DNA from: Candidatus Paceibacterota bacterium
GTDB lineage: Bacteria > Actinomycetota > Actinomycetes > Nanopelagicales > Nanopelagicaceae
Length of the DNA stretch: 64,000 nt
NCBI GenBank assembly: GCA_035530615.1
Contig: DATKUL010000002.1
Coordinates: forward strand, 682,001-746,000
Direction: 5' to 3'
Shown here: one piece after another, positions 35,985-46,140 of the stretch
Layout of the letters: each line of letters opens with the position of its first letter
Position numbering within the stretch: position 1 is the first letter of the stretch
Made by a program: the position numbers and the translations under genes
Notes under the pieces: model-generated
Told to the model about the DNA's origin: nothing
Database searches by the model: none
What the model saw: only the letters and a program-made list of their open reading frames with translations

Positions 35985-37091
35985 TTAGGAAATGAGCGCG
36001 CTGACCAACGGCACAAACTTCTCTGCATCGCTCATCGCCCCATGATGTCCAACCATGGCAGATTCAAGATTGACACGTAGGGGGTCAACAAAAATCACTC
36101 TTCCCTGTGCTATCGCAATGAGGTCACCCATTCGCTCGGATGCATCACGCGATACAAAGCTTCCAAAGAGACTGGCGTCGATCGCTTCTTGGCGTGTGAA
36201 AATCTCGACTGCCTCACCTAATGTTCCCCGCCAATTTTCTGCTACAACAGAGGGACCATTTCCTTCGAGAAATCGCTCTTCCAGATAAAGATGACGAGCG
36301 CGGGGCTCCCCCGCGACAAGTGCTACACCCTCGAGGAGAGAATTCTCTCGGCCAAGGATAATCTTCTCTTCGACATTGACCATCCCGTGATCGGCCGTAA
36401 TCCAGAATCGGGTTCCTTTAGGAAGTTGATCCAAAAATGTCCGAACAGCCTGGTCGACAAAAGCAAGGGCAAGCAACCATTTCTCCGAACCAACTCCATG
36501 ACTATGTCCAGCAACATCTAAGTCGTTGAGGTATAGATAGGCAAAAGATGGCGCAGTCTTGAATGAGATTTTTGCCGCTTCAACCATTTCCGGCAAAGTA
36601 TTCGCACCGCGATACGTTGCTCCTCGAAATGCCGCCGAGGTAAAGCCGGTGTTCTCATAACGTTTTGAAGCGATATGCGAAACTGAGATTCCCACGCGAC
36701 TCCCCCGCTCAAATAGAGTCGGGACGGGTTGCCATATTTGCGGATCAACTCTCTCATCCCACTTCAGCGAATTGAGAATTCGCCCGCCACTTCGTGGAAC
36801 GCGAACCGTGTAACCCATCATTCCATGAGTGCCCGGAAGCACACCCGTCATGAGTGTCGTCAGACTTGTTGCGGTCGTCGAAGGAAACGGAGTCTGCACC
36901 GGCTCGTAAAACTTCAATCTATTCAGTGTCGGCGCAAATTCAGAATATTTCTCAATTACATCGGCACCAAGACCGTCGACCAAGAGCAGACATTCACGTC
37001 CGTGTGGACTCTCTCCAAAGCCGCAACTGTCATACACATCCGATAACCCAAGTCCCGCGAAAATCGATGGAGTTATATCAGCCAGATGCAC
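35985..37091 (-). CDS. Alkaline phosphatase/phosphodiesterase-superfamily protein
   Basis: A 368-residue type I phosphodiesterase/nucleotide pyrophosphatase. 'LLVDGLGADVI' gives the metal Asp, 'TPFPSTTATSLTTLMTG' the nucleophilic Thr, 'NDLDVAGHSHG' and 'TADHGM' further metal ligands. It probably hydrolyses a phosphodiester or nucleotide; the substrate is unknown. No signal peptide, hence cytoplasmic. It is convergent with sepH, as is common in actinobacteria. Confidence 0.87.
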   Translation of the reverse strand: MHLADITPSIFAGLGLSDVYDSCGFGESPHGRECLLLVDGLGADVIEKYSEFAPTLNRLKFYEPVQTPFPSTTATSLTTLMTGVLPGTHGMMGYTVRVPRSGGRILNSLKWDERVDPQIWQPVPTLFERGSRVGISVSHIASKRYENTGFTSAAFRGATYRGANTLPEMVEAAKISFKTAPSFAYLYLNDLDVAGHSHGVGSEKWLLALAFVDQAVRTFLDQLPKGTRFWITADHGMVNVEEKIILGRENSLLEGVALVAGEPRARHLYLEERFLEGNGPSVVAENWRGTLGEAVEIFTRQEAIDASLFGSFVSRDASERMGDLIAIAQGRVIFVDPLRVNLESAMVGHHGAMSDAEKFVPLVSALIS

Positions 37092-37128
37092 GGTGTCATC
37101 CTCTCACTAAATCCACTATCGTGAGCAT

Positions 37129-38043
37129 GTGATTAAAAAAGACTTGGTTCTGCACTTTTCAGATGAAGTCCACGCCGCACTTGAATCGAAAAAGCCAATC
37201 GTCGCACTTGAATCGACAATCATCAGTCACGGACTGCCCCGTCCGCAAAATCTTGACGTGGCTCGTGAAGTCGAAGCAATCGTCCGAGAACACGGCGCCA
37301 CCCCTGCCACCATTGCCGTCATAGACGGCACCGTGCATATTGGGCTCAATGATTCAGAACTCCAGGAAATTGCAAATCGTGACAATATTGCGAAGGCATC
37401 AAGTCGCGATTTGGCAATCACGGTTGCATCCGGCACAAGCGCGGCGACAACGGTTGCAGCTACTGCACATCTGGCTGTACTGGCCGGCATTTCAGTTTTT
37501 GCTACCGGCGGACTAGGTGGCGTGCATCGCGGAGCCAACGAATCTTTCGATGAATCGGCTGATCTCACTGCTCTTTCTTCCCTCGACATTACAGTCGTGT
37601 GCGCGGGAGTGAAATCAATATTAGATGTTGGAGCCACTCTCGAAAGACTCGAGACTCTCGCGATCGGGCTCGTTGGATTTCAGACAACGAAGTTCCCAGG
37701 TTTTTATCTAACCGACTCTGGGTTCACCATTGAACACCGTGTAGAAAGTGCCCCTGATGTCGCACGCATTTGCCAAGCTAGGGAGATTTTGAAAACCAAC
37801 TCGGCGGCTCTGATCGTTGCAAACCCAGTTCAGAAGGAGATGAATCGCGCGCTTCATGATGAGATCCTCGCAAGCGGTCTGTCACGTGCCAAAGTGGCGG
37901 GTATCAGCGGTAAAGTTGTTACGCCCTTCCTCCTGGAGCATTTCCACTCCAATAGTCATGGCGAATCACTACGAGTAAATATAGAGATCATCAAATCAAA
38001 TGCAGCACTCGCGGCAGACATAGCCATCGCTCTAAGCCTCTAG
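37129..38043 (+). CDS. psuG: Pseudouridine-5'-phosphate glycosidase
   Basis: A 304-residue PsuG: 'VALESTIISHGLPRPQN' and 'IAVIDGTVHIGL', 'ASSRDLA' and 'VFATGGLGGVHRGA' carry the catalytic Lys/Asp-type conserved blocks. It cleaves pseudouridine 5'-phosphate to uracil and ribose 5-phosphate. Paired with a PfkB kinase 16 bases downstream, as in psuKG operons. Confidence 0.93.
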   Translation: MIKKDLVLHFSDEVHAALESKKPIVALESTIISHGLPRPQNLDVAREVEAIVREHGATPATIAVIDGTVHIGLNDSELQEIANRDNIAKASSRDLAITVASGTSAATTVAATAHLAVLAGISVFATGGLGGVHRGANESFDESADLTALSSLDITVVCAGVKSILDVGATLERLETLAIGLVGFQTTKFPGFYLTDSGFTIEHRVESAPDVARICQAREILKTNSAALIVANPVQKEMNRALHDEILASGLSRAKVAGISGKVVTPFLLEHFHSNSHGESLRVNIEIIKSNAALAADIAIALSL

Positions 38044-38059
38044 AAGTTTGGGCGGCCAG

Positions 38060-38953
38060 ATGGAAAAGGTTCTCTGCATCGGTGATGTCATGCTGGACGT
38101 GATTGCGGTTATTAAGACAAAAATCAATTACGGAAGTGACACTCCCTCAAAAATATCCACCCATGGTGGCGGGGCAGCCGGAAATGTAGCCTCCTGGGCT
38201 GCATCATCAGGCGCTTCCACGCGAATTGTCGCCCGTGTCGGTAATGACAGCGCAGGCATCGCCGTACTCTCGGAATTTGATGCTCTCGGCATTGCATACA
38301 GCAATGCAATTATTCCGGGTGTTCAAACCGGAGTTGTTGTCGTGCTGGTTGATACGAGCGGCGAGCGCACAATGTTTCCCGAAACTGGCGCAAACTCTGG
38401 ACTTTCACTTGCCGATCTTCCAGACCTTAACGGTGTCGAGGTTGTTTATCTCTCTGGTTACGCACTCTTGGATTCGGGTTCGCGTCCTGGCGTGCTTGAG
38501 ATGATTTCGAAGATCCAAGATGCAGGAGTTCCAATATTTTTTGATCCAGCGACAGTTGGGGGTATGAGCGAAGTCGATATCTCCGAGGTTCGAAGTTGGT
38601 TGCCTCTCATGAGCGCGCTGTTTATGAACGAAGAAGAGGCAACTTTCCTTACGGGCGAAACCAAACTTGAACCCGCATTGGATTCATTATTGCAGAATGC
38701 GCCGCTGGTTGTTATCAAGCAAGGTTCGCGTGGGGCAATTGGAAAAGTAAGAGGCGGTGCATCGATTTCTATACCCGCAGTGCCTACGCAAGTTCTTGAT
38801 ACCACAGGTGCAGGTGACTCATTTGCCGGTGGATACATCGCCGCATGGATCAAAGATCCGGATCTTCTCAATTGCATGGAGGCTGGCGCTCTCGCAGCGG
38901 GTCACTGTGTTGCAATCATTGGGGCTAGACCGCACGTCACTCCCGCACTTTAA
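38060..38953 (+). CDS. PfkB-family carbohydrate kinase, probably pseudouridine kinase
   Basis: A 297-residue ribokinase-like kinase: '[11 protein letters not shown]', '[17 protein letters not shown]', and the catalytic '[15 protein letters not shown]' with base Asp. Adjacent to psuG, so pseudouridine kinase (PsuK) is the likely role; ribokinase or another sugar kinase is possible. ATG 38060 is preferred to the TTG at 38048. It ends 26 bases before parC. Confidence 0.85.
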   Translation: MEKVLCIGDVMLDVIAVIKTKINYGSDTPSKISTHGGGAAGNVASWAASSGASTRIVARVGNDSAGIAVLSEFDALGIAYSNAIIPGVQTGVVVVLVDTSGERTMFPETGANSGLSLADLPDLNGVEVVYLSGYALLDSGSRPGVLEMISKIQDAGVPIFFDPATVGGMSEVDISEVRSWLPLMSALFMNEEEATFLTGETKLEPALDSLLQNAPLVVIKQGSRGAIGKVRGGASISIPAVPTQVLDTTGAGDSFAGGYIAAWIKDPDLLNCMEAGALAAGHCVAIIGARPHVTPAL

Positions 38954-38979
38954 AGGTTCGCCTTGGCATAATCACCGCC

Positions 38980-40515
38980 ATGGCTACTGCAAAAACCCCT
39001 GCCGCAAAAGGCACACGAGGCAAAAAACCTGTCGGCCCTAAACCTGGCGAATACCCGGGCAAGATCATCGACATCGATGTCGCCTCTGAAATGTCGGGCT
39101 CGTTTCTCGAATACGCATACTCAGTTATCTACTCGCGCGCCCTGCCCGATGCACGTGATGGACTCAAGCCCGTGCACCGACGCATCCTGCATCAGATGGC
39201 GGAGATGGGGCTTCGCCCAGAGCGCGGACATGTAAAGAGCGCCCGCGTCGTCGGTGAAGTCATGGGTAAGTTGCACCCGCACGGTGACGCAGCTATTTAT
39301 GACGCCCTCGTCCGTATGGCTCAGTCCTTCTCAATGCGTCTGCCACTCATCGATGGCCACGGAAACTTCGGCTCCCTTGACGCAGGCCCTGCCGCAATGC
39401 GTTACACCGAAGCACGATTGGCGCTTCCTGCCATGGCGATGGTCGCCGAAGCCGATGAAAACACCGTTGATTTTGGCTCCAACTACGACGGTCAGATTCT
39501 TGAGCCACTTGTACTTCCTGCCGCCTACCCCAACCTCCTAGTAAATGGCGGATCAGGTATCGCCGTTGGTATGGCCACAAATATGGCCCCTCACAATCTG
39601 GGGGAAGTCATTGCAGCAACAAAATTCCTCATCGCCAATCCAACCGCCACGCTTAAGCAATTAATGAAATTTATCCCAGGTCCTGATTTCCCTACCGGCG
39701 GCGAACTCGTCGGAGCAGAAGGCGTCCGAGAGGCGTATGCGACTGGCAAGGGAAGTTTCAAAGTCCGCGCCACTGTCGAAATTGGCAAAGTCTCCGCCCG
39801 CAAAATGGGAATCACCATCCGCGAGCTCCCGTTCACGATTGGACCTGAAAAAGTCGTGGAGCGAATTGCGGACCTTGCAAAAGCCAAGAAAATTCAGGGG
39901 ATTTCCGACATCATCGACCTCACCGACGGCAAAACGGGCACAAATGTAGTCATCGAATTGAAGAACGGCTTCGAACCAGAAAAGGTCCTGGAGCAGCTCT
40001 ACAAACTCACTCCGATGGAAGATGCCTTCGCAATTAATGCTGTGGCACTCGTCAACGGAAAACCTCAGACGCTTGGACTAAAAGAGCTCCTCCAGGTATT
40101 TATTGGCCATCGTATCGAGGTAATCCGGCGTCGCTCTTCGTTCCGCAAGGCAAAGGCAACATCGCGTTTAACTCTCGTGGATGGTCTCCTCAAAGCGATC
40201 ATCGATATAGATAAGGTCATCAAGATTATTCGCAATAGCGATGATGCAGCCGAAGCCAAAGCTGCACTTATTAAAGGCTTTAAACTCAATGACGAGCAGG
40301 CAACGTACATCCTTGATATGCCACTTCGACGCCTCACCAAGATGTCGAAATTGGAACTTGAGTCTGAACAGAAGGAACTCAAAATAACTATTGATGCACT
40401 AAATGTGCTTCTCAAGAGTGAAGAGAACATTCGCAAGCAAGTTAGCGATGAACTTACGGCTGTCGGAAAATCCTTTGCTACTCCCCGCAAGACAAGGATC
40501 ACTACAGCGGTTTAA
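38980..40515 (+). CDS. parC: Topoisomerase IV subunit A without a C-terminal pinwheel domain
   Basis: A 511-residue type IIA topoisomerase A subunit. After a Lys/Ala-rich leader it has '[19 protein letters not shown]', the quinolone-pocket segment '[17 protein letters not shown]' (E. coli GyrA Ser83 is Ala; Asp87 kept) and the catalytic Tyr in 'AMRYTEARL'. It ends at '[17 protein letters not shown]', where the breakage-reunion core normally joins the C-terminal beta-pinwheel. Typical actinobacterial ParC is about 800 residues, so the DNA-wrapping domain is missing. The convergent MMPL gene overlaps its end by 14 bp. Confidence 0.85.
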   Translation: MATAKTPAAKGTRGKKPVGPKPGEYPGKIIDIDVASEMSGSFLEYAYSVIYSRALPDARDGLKPVHRRILHQMAEMGLRPERGHVKSARVVGEVMGKLHPHGDAAIYDALVRMAQSFSMRLPLIDGHGNFGSLDAGPAAMRYTEARLALPAMAMVAEADENTVDFGSNYDGQILEPLVLPAAYPNLLVNGGSGIAVGMATNMAPHNLGEVIAATKFLIANPTATLKQLMKFIPGPDFPTGGELVGAEGVREAYATGKGSFKVRATVEIGKVSARKMGITIRELPFTIGPEKVVERIADLAKAKKIQGISDIIDLTDGKTGTNVVIELKNGFEPEKVLEQLYKLTPMEDAFAINAVALVNGKPQTLGLKELLQVFIGHRIEVIRRRSSFRKAKATSRLTLVDGLLKAIIDIDKVIKIIRNSDDAAEAKAALIKGFKLNDEQATYILDMPLRRLTKMSKLELESEQKELKITIDALNVLLKSEENIRKQVSDELTAVGKSFATPRKTRITTAV

Positions 40516-42628
40516 TCCCAGTCTTGCGCAAGAGCCGACTGAGCCAACGCGGCAACCACCAATTGGCTCGATTTCCTACGTGCATGAGCGCCGGCACAAG
40601 CATTGAGCGAATAATTGTGGCATCGACTAGAACGGCAACGGCGAGTCCAGAGCCAAATTCCTGGATAGTGCGTTCTCCCCCAAATACGAATGCGGTGAAG
40701 ACAACAACCATGATTGTTGCCGCCGCAGTGATGACTCCGCCAGTCGCCGCCAACCCACGGTTGACCGCAAGTGAATTGTCATTTGTGTGATGCCACTCCT
40801 CCTGAATTCGAGTGACTAAGAAAACTTCATAGTCCATTGAGAGTCCAAAGACGATGGCGAAGAGCATGATGGGAAGAAAGGGCTCAATCGGCCCACCTTT
40901 CGCACCTAGTATCGGCTCTGCCCAACCCCATTGAAATGCAGCGACAATGACACCAAAAGCAGCACCCATGGAAAGAAGATTCATAAATGCAGCCGTTGCC
41001 GGAATGAGAAGGCTTCTGAAAAGCAGCATGAGAAGCAAGAAACTCAGTAAAACGACACTTCCTATGAAGTAAGGGAGTTTGCCTTTGAGAACGTCTGCAA
41101 AGTCTTGGTTGATAGCCACCAGGCCACCGACGTAGACGGTTATGCCAGTTCCGCTCATCGCACTCGGAATGGTCTGTTCCCGCAAGCGCTTCACCAGATC
41201 TGATGTGGCTTCATCCTGTGGCGCGCTCTTGGCGTAAATGGAGATGACTGCATTCTGACCATCCGGAGTAACCATCGCTGGGAAGACCGTAGCCACGTCA
41301 GCATCTTTGGCAACAATTGAACCTAAATTTTCCAAAGCGCCGTCATCGCCGCCCTTTGGCAGGGTTGCGACGAGAGTAAGCGGCCCGTTATACCCGGGTC
41401 CAAAACCTTTTGCGAGAAGATCATACGCCTTGAAAGTTGTAGAACTTTTCGCATCATTTCCGGCATCTGATGAACCAGTCCTCATAGATAAGGCAGGGAG
41501 ACCTAAAAATAGAACAACGAGTGCCGTCGCCGTAATCCACCGCACCGGATGCCGCTCAATCATCTGTGACCAGCGACGCCACGTATTGCTACCCTCCGAC
41601 TCTTCGTGCAACTTTTTGCCTGGAATTTTGAGTCGATCAATGTTCTTGCCGACAACACTCAACAGCGCGGGAAGCAAAGTCAACGCAGCAAGCATTGTGA
41701 CCAAAACAGCAATTGATGTGGCAATAGCGACGCCGTACAGCATCGAAACTCCGACCGTAAAGAGTCCAAGCATGGAAATACAGACAATCGTTCCGGCGAA
41801 GAGAACTGCTCTACCTGATGTCAGGAGTGCGATGCGAATGGACTCCTCTGGTGTTTTCCCTTCATGAATGAAACGTCGGAAGCGAGTCACGATAAAGAGT
41901 GCATAGTCGATCCCTACCCCCAATCCGACGAGGGCGGCCAGAGTTGGAGCAAAAGAAGCAATACTAAATTGATGGCTTAAGAGTGCAATAAGTGACGAAG
42001 AAATTCCCAGGCCAACTACTGCCACGACCATTGGAATAATTGTCGCGACAACGCTGCCAAAGGTGAGAAGAAGTACGACAAATGCGGCAAGCAAAGCTAA
42101 ACCTGTACTTTCTGACGGCCCCATTGGCTTCTCGACTTGCTTAAGCGCCTCTCCAGCAAACTCCACGTTTAAAGACTGAGTCCTTATGTTTTGAGAGGTA
42201 TCAATAACACCTTGTATAGCTTTGGATGGTATTTCCTCCGCTGGCCCATCAAAGTGAACAGTTGTAAAACCAATCGTCTTATCTGGACTCAATGCTCGAT
42301 ACTGCTGGCTGTACGGATCCTGAACTGAATCTACGTGCGGCAATTTCTTGAGAGATCCAACCAACGAGTTAATTAGCTGCTGATTCGAATCCGATGTGAG
42401 ACCTGAATCGCTCTGGAAGACAATTTGGAGAGTGTCCCCCGATACTCGAGGAAACGACTTTTGCATGACCTCCATAGCGCGGGAACTCTCGGTATTTGGA
42501 AGTGCAAAAGACGAACTGTAAGTACTTCCTACTGACTTGCCAAGGCCGACCATGGCCAACAGGAGTAGAACCCAGGCTACGATGACCAATCTTCGATGTT
42601 TAAAGCTAAATTGAGCGAGGCGATTCAT
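40502..42628 (-). CDS. MMPL-family transporter
   Basis: A 708-residue RND-superfamily protein with two halves, each an N-terminal membrane helix, a soluble domain and about five clustered helices; '[18 protein letters not shown]' and '[21 protein letters not shown]' are the paired MMPL motifs with the Asp-Tyr proton-relay positions. It exports lipids or drugs. Divergent from a TetR regulator with a palindromic site between, so it is probably TetR-repressed. Confidence 0.9.
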   Translation of the reverse strand: MNRLAQFSFKHRRLVIVAWVLLLLAMVGLGKSVGSTYSSSFALPNTESSRAMEVMQKSFPRVSGDTLQIVFQSDSGLTSDSNQQLINSLVGSLKKLPHVDSVQDPYSQQYRALSPDKTIGFTTVHFDGPAEEIPSKAIQGVIDTSQNIRTQSLNVEFAGEALKQVEKPMGPSESTGLALLAAFVVLLLTFGSVVATIIPMVVAVVGLGISSSLIALLSHQFSIASFAPTLAALVGLGVGIDYALFIVTRFRRFIHEGKTPEESIRIALLTSGRAVLFAGTIVCISMLGLFTVGVSMLYGVAIATSIAVLVTMLAALTLLPALLSVVGKNIDRLKIPGKKLHEESEGSNTWRRWSQMIERHPVRWITATALVVLFLGLPALSMRTGSSDAGNDAKSSTTFKAYDLLAKGFGPGYNGPLTLVATLPKGGDDGALENLGSIVAKDADVATVFPAMVTPDGQNAVISIYAKSAPQDEATSDLVKRLREQTIPSAMSGTGITVYVGGLVAINQDFADVLKGKLPYFIGSVVLLSFLLLMLLFRSLLIPATAAFMNLLSMGAAFGVIVAAFQWGWAEPILGAKGGPIEPFLPIMLFAIVFGLSMDYEVFLVTRIQEEWHHTNDNSLAVNRGLAATGGVITAAATIMVVVFTAFVFGGERTIQEFGSGLAVAVLVDATIIRSMLVPALMHVGNRANWWLPRWLSRLLRKTGIKPL

Positions 42629-42660
42629 GCAGACAACTCCGGTTTCTCCCGACTTGGTAA

Positions 42661-42684
42661 CTTACCGAACGGTCAGTAGGTAAG
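42661..42684. promoter_or_regulatory. Palindromic TetR operator between MMPL and tetR genes
   Basis: CTTACC at 42661-42666 and GGTAAG at 42679-42684 are perfect inverted repeats with a 12-base centre containing GAACGGTC. This fits TetR-family sites and lies 9 bp before the tetR start and 33 bp from the MMPL start, so binding would repress both divergent genes. Confidence 0.6.
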
Positions 42685-42692
42685 ATAGTGCC

Positions 42693-43271
42693 ATGAGGGA
42701 TAAAGTTCAAACCAAAGAACGGAAAGCAACTCAAACAAAAGAGGCCATTCTGGCGAGTGCGGTCGCGCTCTTCGCCCAGAAGGGTTACGTCGGCACCTCG
42801 ATGGCCGACCTTGCCGAACAACTTGGGCTCTCCAAAGCAGCCATCTATCACCACTTTGAAAATAAAGAAGCGCTCTTTCACGCACTTGTCGATTCACTTG
42901 CTGACGACATGGAGAAGCTTCTTGAGGTGCATGAGTCTGCGTCGCCTCACACGTTCGATCGATTAAATCTTCTGCGTGGTTTCGCCGAGGTACTTAACTC
43001 TCATCTCGACATCATGCACTTAGCCCCCATGCACATGGTGGGAGCACCTGCCGATTTTACTGATCGGGCAAACAAGTTGATGATGCGTATGCAAAAGTTG
43101 CTCGTAGGAAAAAATCCCACTGACGAGAACGCACTGCGGGCTCGGAGTGCAATAGTAATTATTGCTCGTCTTGGTTTTTCGCAGCCTGCGCCATTCCGGT
43201 CAACGGCAAAGGGTAAAGCAGTCGATATCGATCTACTTCTTAAAGTCGCGTCCAACGCTCTTGGAATTTAG
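42693..43271 (+). CDS. TetR-family regulator
   Basis: A 192-residue TetR: N-terminal HTH 'LASAVALFAQKGYVGTSMADLAEQLGLSKAAIYHHFENKEALF' (residues ~20-60), then a ligand-binding domain ('RLNLLRGFAEVLNSHLDIM'). Likely represses the MMPL gene and itself. Its stop codon overlaps the stop of the parE remnant on the other strand. Confidence 0.9.
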   Translation: MRDKVQTKERKATQTKEAILASAVALFAQKGYVGTSMADLAEQLGLSKAAIYHHFENKEALFHALVDSLADDMEKLLEVHESASPHTFDRLNLLRGFAEVLNSHLDIMHLAPMHMVGAPADFTDRANKLMMRMQKLLVGKNPTDENALRARSAIVIIARLGFSQPAPFRSTAKGKAVDIDLLLKVASNALGI

Positions 43272-43325
43272 ACGTCGATTCGATCGCGATCGATGTCAGC
43301 TGAGGAAATAAATTCCTTTGCTACT
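43268..43325 (-). pseudogene. Remnant of a parE 3' end (direct repeat, copy 1)
   Basis: On the minus strand this encodes AKEFISSADIDRDRIDV followed by a stop, against RKEFISSADVDRDRIDA plus stop at the end of the intact parE (44068-46140). Counting from 43271 and 44071, 41 of 49 bases match. No further ParE sequence precedes it. The two copies are in the same orientation and bracket the doc/antitoxin module, as if the module entered at, or next to, the parE 3' end. Confidence 0.75.
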
Positions 43326-43338
43326 CCCCGCCGAACGG

Positions 43339-43728
43339 TTATTGCCGCTGCTTAGTATTGGCTCGAATCCAATCGGTTAGTTGCTCTTCGGTAATGTTTC
43401 CTGCCGCCAGGGATTGAATGGTTGCAACAGCCTCATCTGTCCCAAGAGCGAGGTCATAGCCGTTGAGATCACAGAAAACGTTGAGTGCCATCCAACCAAG
43501 GCGCTTATTCCCGTCTGGAAGAGGATGATTCCGAACTATTCGAGAGCAGAGCACTGCAGCCTTAGAGAAGAAATCGGGGTACAAGTCGTGCTCCCCGAAT
43601 CCGGCCTCAGATGCCGCGATCGCCGACTCTAAAAGTTCAATTCTCGAAACTCGAATCAGAGTTTCAGCTTCAATGCCGGTAACGGCTTCAGCAATGACGA
43701 GAACTTCAGGAAGGCTTAGGAGCCTCAC
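43339..43728 (-). CDS. doc: Doc-type (Fic-fold) toxin
   Basis: A 129-residue death-on-curing protein: 'EAVTG' near the N-terminus and the Fic/Doc active-site motif 'NHPLPDGNKRLGWMA' at about residues 66-80, with His, Asp and the Asn/Lys/Arg of HxFx[D]GNKR retained (Leu replaces Phe). Doc phosphorylates elongation factor Tu, stopping translation. The start overlaps the antitoxin stop as ATGA. Confidence 0.88.
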   Translation of the reverse strand: MRLLSLPEVLVIAEAVTGIEAETLIRVSRIELLESAIAASEAGFGEHDLYPDFFSKAAVLCSRIVRNHPLPDGNKRLGWMALNVFCDLNGYDLALGTDEAVATIQSLAAGNITEEQLTDWIRANTKQRQ

Positions 43729-43934
43729 TTGGCCAGTTGATCAAGGATTTCCTGATCACGTTCCACCAAATGCCGGACACGACTAATGAATTCGACGTCT
43801 TTGCGCACTCTAGCAATCTCCACAGAGAGGGAATCCACGATGAATTGATTGACGCTCACGCCCTGAGCGCGCGCGATAATTTCCAGTTGATTGGCAAGTT
43901 CTTCAGTAAGGCGAAGGGTGGTTTGTTTCTTCAT
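43725..43934 (-). CDS. Ribbon-helix-helix antitoxin of the doc module
   Basis: A 69-residue protein beginning MKKQTTLRLTEELANQLEI, a CopG/Arc-type ribbon-helix-helix fold ('TTLRLTEEL', then 'AQGVSVNQFIVDSL'), with a C-terminal helix that would neutralise Doc. Classical Phd antitoxins are unrelated in fold, so this is an RHH-Doc pairing. First gene of the operon; three TCATGA sites sit over and upstream of its start. Confidence 0.75.
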   Translation of the reverse strand: MKKQTTLRLTEELANQLEIIARAQGVSVNQFIVDSLSVEIARVRKDVEFISRVRHLVERDQEILDQLAK

Positions 43935-43963
43935 GACATCATGATATCACGGTGTCATGACAC
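43931..43963. promoter_or_regulatory. Cluster of TCATGA palindromes, doc operon operator
   Basis: TCATGA occurs at 43931-43936, 43939-43944 and 43955-43960; the last sits inside the 12-bp palindrome GTGTCATGACAC (43952-43963). The first overlaps the antitoxin ATG. Repeated short palindromes are typical operators for ribbon-helix-helix antitoxins. Binding there would block promoter and start codon. Confidence 0.55.
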
Positions 43964-44067
43964 TAGATAGTTGCCCTGATCAAAATTAAGCGCGCTGGAG
44001 CAAAAGAACCCGGCCCGCCCCATCGTCGGCGACAACCCCCGATGTGCAACTCAGTAAATACTCCGAG

Positions 44068-44119
44068 TTAGGCATCGATCCGATCGCGATCGACGTCGGC
44101 TGAGGAGATAAATTCTTTA
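44068..44119 (-). repeat. parE 3' end, direct-repeat copy 2 (inside intact parE)
   Basis: The terminal 52 bp of parE, repeated imperfectly at 43268-43319. The two copies are 800 bp apart in the same orientation and enclose doc and its antitoxin. The interval 43935-44067 between antitoxin start and parE stop contains no gene. Confidence 0.7.
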
Positions 44120-46140
44120 CGCGGCGCTACTTCGTTGCCCATGAGCAGTTCGAACATGGAATCGGCAGCAGCCGCGTCGTTGACGGTGATGCGACGTAAT
44201 GTCCGGTGATCTGGGTCCATCGTCGTCTCACGCAATTGGTGAGCATCCATCTCTCCAAGACCTTTGTACCGCTGGATCGGCTCTTTCCACTTCTTGCCAG
44301 CCTTGGTGAGGTCGGCTAAAACTTTCCGCATCTCATCATCTGAGTAGGTGTAGTAGAAATCGCCCTTCTTGCCACCCGAGCCCATTACTTCAATCCGGTG
44401 TAGAGGCGGAATCGCGGCAAATACCCGGCCGTCATCAATCAGAGGTCGCATATAGCGATAGAGCAGGGTCAGAAGGAGACAGCGGATATGCGCTCCGTCA
44501 ACGTCTGCATCCGACATCAGAATAATTCGACCATAGCGAGCGGCATCTAATTCAAAGGAGCGGCCAGAGCCAGCGCCAATGACCTGGATGATAGAAGCGC
44601 ACTCGCTGTTGTCGAGCATCTGCGAAAGAGAGGCTTTCTGCACATTTAAGATCTTGCCGCGGATGGGCAAAATAGCCTGGAATTCAGAGTTTCGGGCCGC
44701 CTTTGTGGTGCCGAGAGCAGACTCACCCTCCACAATGAAGAGCTCGGTGCGCGAGACATCCTCTGAACGGCAATCAGATAATTTCGTTGGCAATGACGAA
44801 CTTTCGAGAGCATTCTTGCGTCGTTGCAGGTCTTTATGCGCACGCGCAGAAATTCGGGTACGTGAAGCGGCGGTGACCTTTTCAAGAATCAAGCGGCCGT
44901 TTGCTTTATCAATTCTCTTTGTCGTTGAGAAGAATGCTTTCATCTCATCGGCCACAACAGCGGCGACAATTTTCGTTGCAGCGGCAGTTCCGAGCACCTC
45001 CTTCGTCTGACCTTCGAACTGCGGTTCAGACATTCGCACCGTGATGACAGCGGTGAGACCTTCCATAATGTCATCCTTGATGACATCTGGTTCGTTGTTC
45101 TTCAAAGTCTTGGTCGAGCGCAGGACTTCATTAAACGCCTTGGTGATCGCACGTTCAAAACCTTGTATGTGGGTGCCGCCTTTGGGGGTTGCGATGATAT
45201 TCACGAAGGAACGTATGGTGGTTTCGAAACCATCTCCCCATTTCATGGCAATGTCGACCCCCATGTCCCGCTCAACTTCAGTGGAGACCATGTGACCCTG
45301 CTCATCTAGAACAGGAACAGTCTCTGCGTAGTGCCCACCACCAGTAAGGCGGATGACATCTCCCACTGGTTCATCAGGAGCCAGGAAAGTGCAGTACTCC
45401 GATATGCCACCTTTGTGGTGGAAAGTTTCGCTTGTCTTTATCTTCGTCCGGTTGTCATTGACGATGAGTGTCAGGCCAGGAACAAGATAAGAAGTCTGCC
45501 GTGCACGAGCATAAATTTCCGCAAGTTCGTAATCTGCCTCTTTGAGGAAAATTTGCTTATCGCTCCACCACTTGATGCGTGTGCCAGTGACTTTTGAGGC
45601 CACCTTGCCAACAATCCTGAGCCCAGAAGCCGGAGTGAAAGTAGCTTTCGGACCCTCCCCCTCAAAAATACCCGCAACGCCACGTTGAAATGACATCCAA
45701 TAAATCTTGCCGTCGCGGTCTACTTCAGCATCAAGACGTGATGCCAAGGCATTCACAACGGAGGCACCAACACCATGGAGTCCACCGGATGCGGCGTACG
45801 AACCGCCGCCGAATTTTCCACCTGCATGCAATTTCGTCAGCACGACTTCTACTCCGGTTAGGCCAGTTTTTGGTTCTTTATCGACCGGAATACCGCGACC
45901 GTCATCATGAACTTCGACTGAGCCGTCTGATTCGAGATTGATTTCGATCTTCTTGCAGTATCCAGCAAGTGCTTCGTCCACTGCATTATCGATTATTTCC
46001 CAGAGACAATGATTAAGGCCCCGTGAATCTGTCGACCCGATATACATGCCGGGCCGCTTTCTGACTGCATCGAGTCCTTCGAGAACCGCCAGATCTTTGG
46101 CGGTATAACTCGGTTCTAGGTTTTTCTCTTTGCGGGCCAC
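44068..46140 (-). CDS. parE: Topoisomerase IV / gyrase subunit B
   Basis: A 690-residue GHKL ATPase-toprim protein: 'RKRPGMYIGSTDSRGLNHCLWEIIDNAVDEA' (ATP site), 'GGLHGVGASVVNAL', 'EGESALG' and 'MSDADVDGAHIR' (Toprim metal acids). The C-terminus ends 'YKGLGEMDAHQLRETTMDP' then the short tail. Given the nearby parC, it is called ParE; a chromosomal gyrB must lie elsewhere for this to be certain. Normal length. Confidence 0.9.
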   Translation of the reverse strand: MARKEKNLEPSYTAKDLAVLEGLDAVRKRPGMYIGSTDSRGLNHCLWEIIDNAVDEALAGYCKKIEINLESDGSVEVHDDGRGIPVDKEPKTGLTGVEVVLTKLHAGGKFGGGSYAASGGLHGVGASVVNALASRLDAEVDRDGKIYWMSFQRGVAGIFEGEGPKATFTPASGLRIVGKVASKVTGTRIKWWSDKQIFLKEADYELAEIYARARQTSYLVPGLTLIVNDNRTKIKTSETFHHKGGISEYCTFLAPDEPVGDVIRLTGGGHYAETVPVLDEQGHMVSTEVERDMGVDIAMKWGDGFETTIRSFVNIIATPKGGTHIQGFERAITKAFNEVLRSTKTLKNNEPDVIKDDIMEGLTAVITVRMSEPQFEGQTKEVLGTAAATKIVAAVVADEMKAFFSTTKRIDKANGRLILEKVTAASRTRISARAHKDLQRRKNALESSSLPTKLSDCRSEDVSRTELFIVEGESALGTTKAARNSEFQAILPIRGKILNVQKASLSQMLDNSECASIIQVIGAGSGRSFELDAARYGRIILMSDADVDGAHIRCLLLTLLYRYMRPLIDDGRVFAAIPPLHRIEVMGSGGKKGDFYYTYSDDEMRKVLADLTKAGKKWKEPIQRYKGLGEMDAHQLRETTMDPDHRTLRRITVNDAAAADSMFELLMGNEVAPRKEFISSADVDRDRIDA

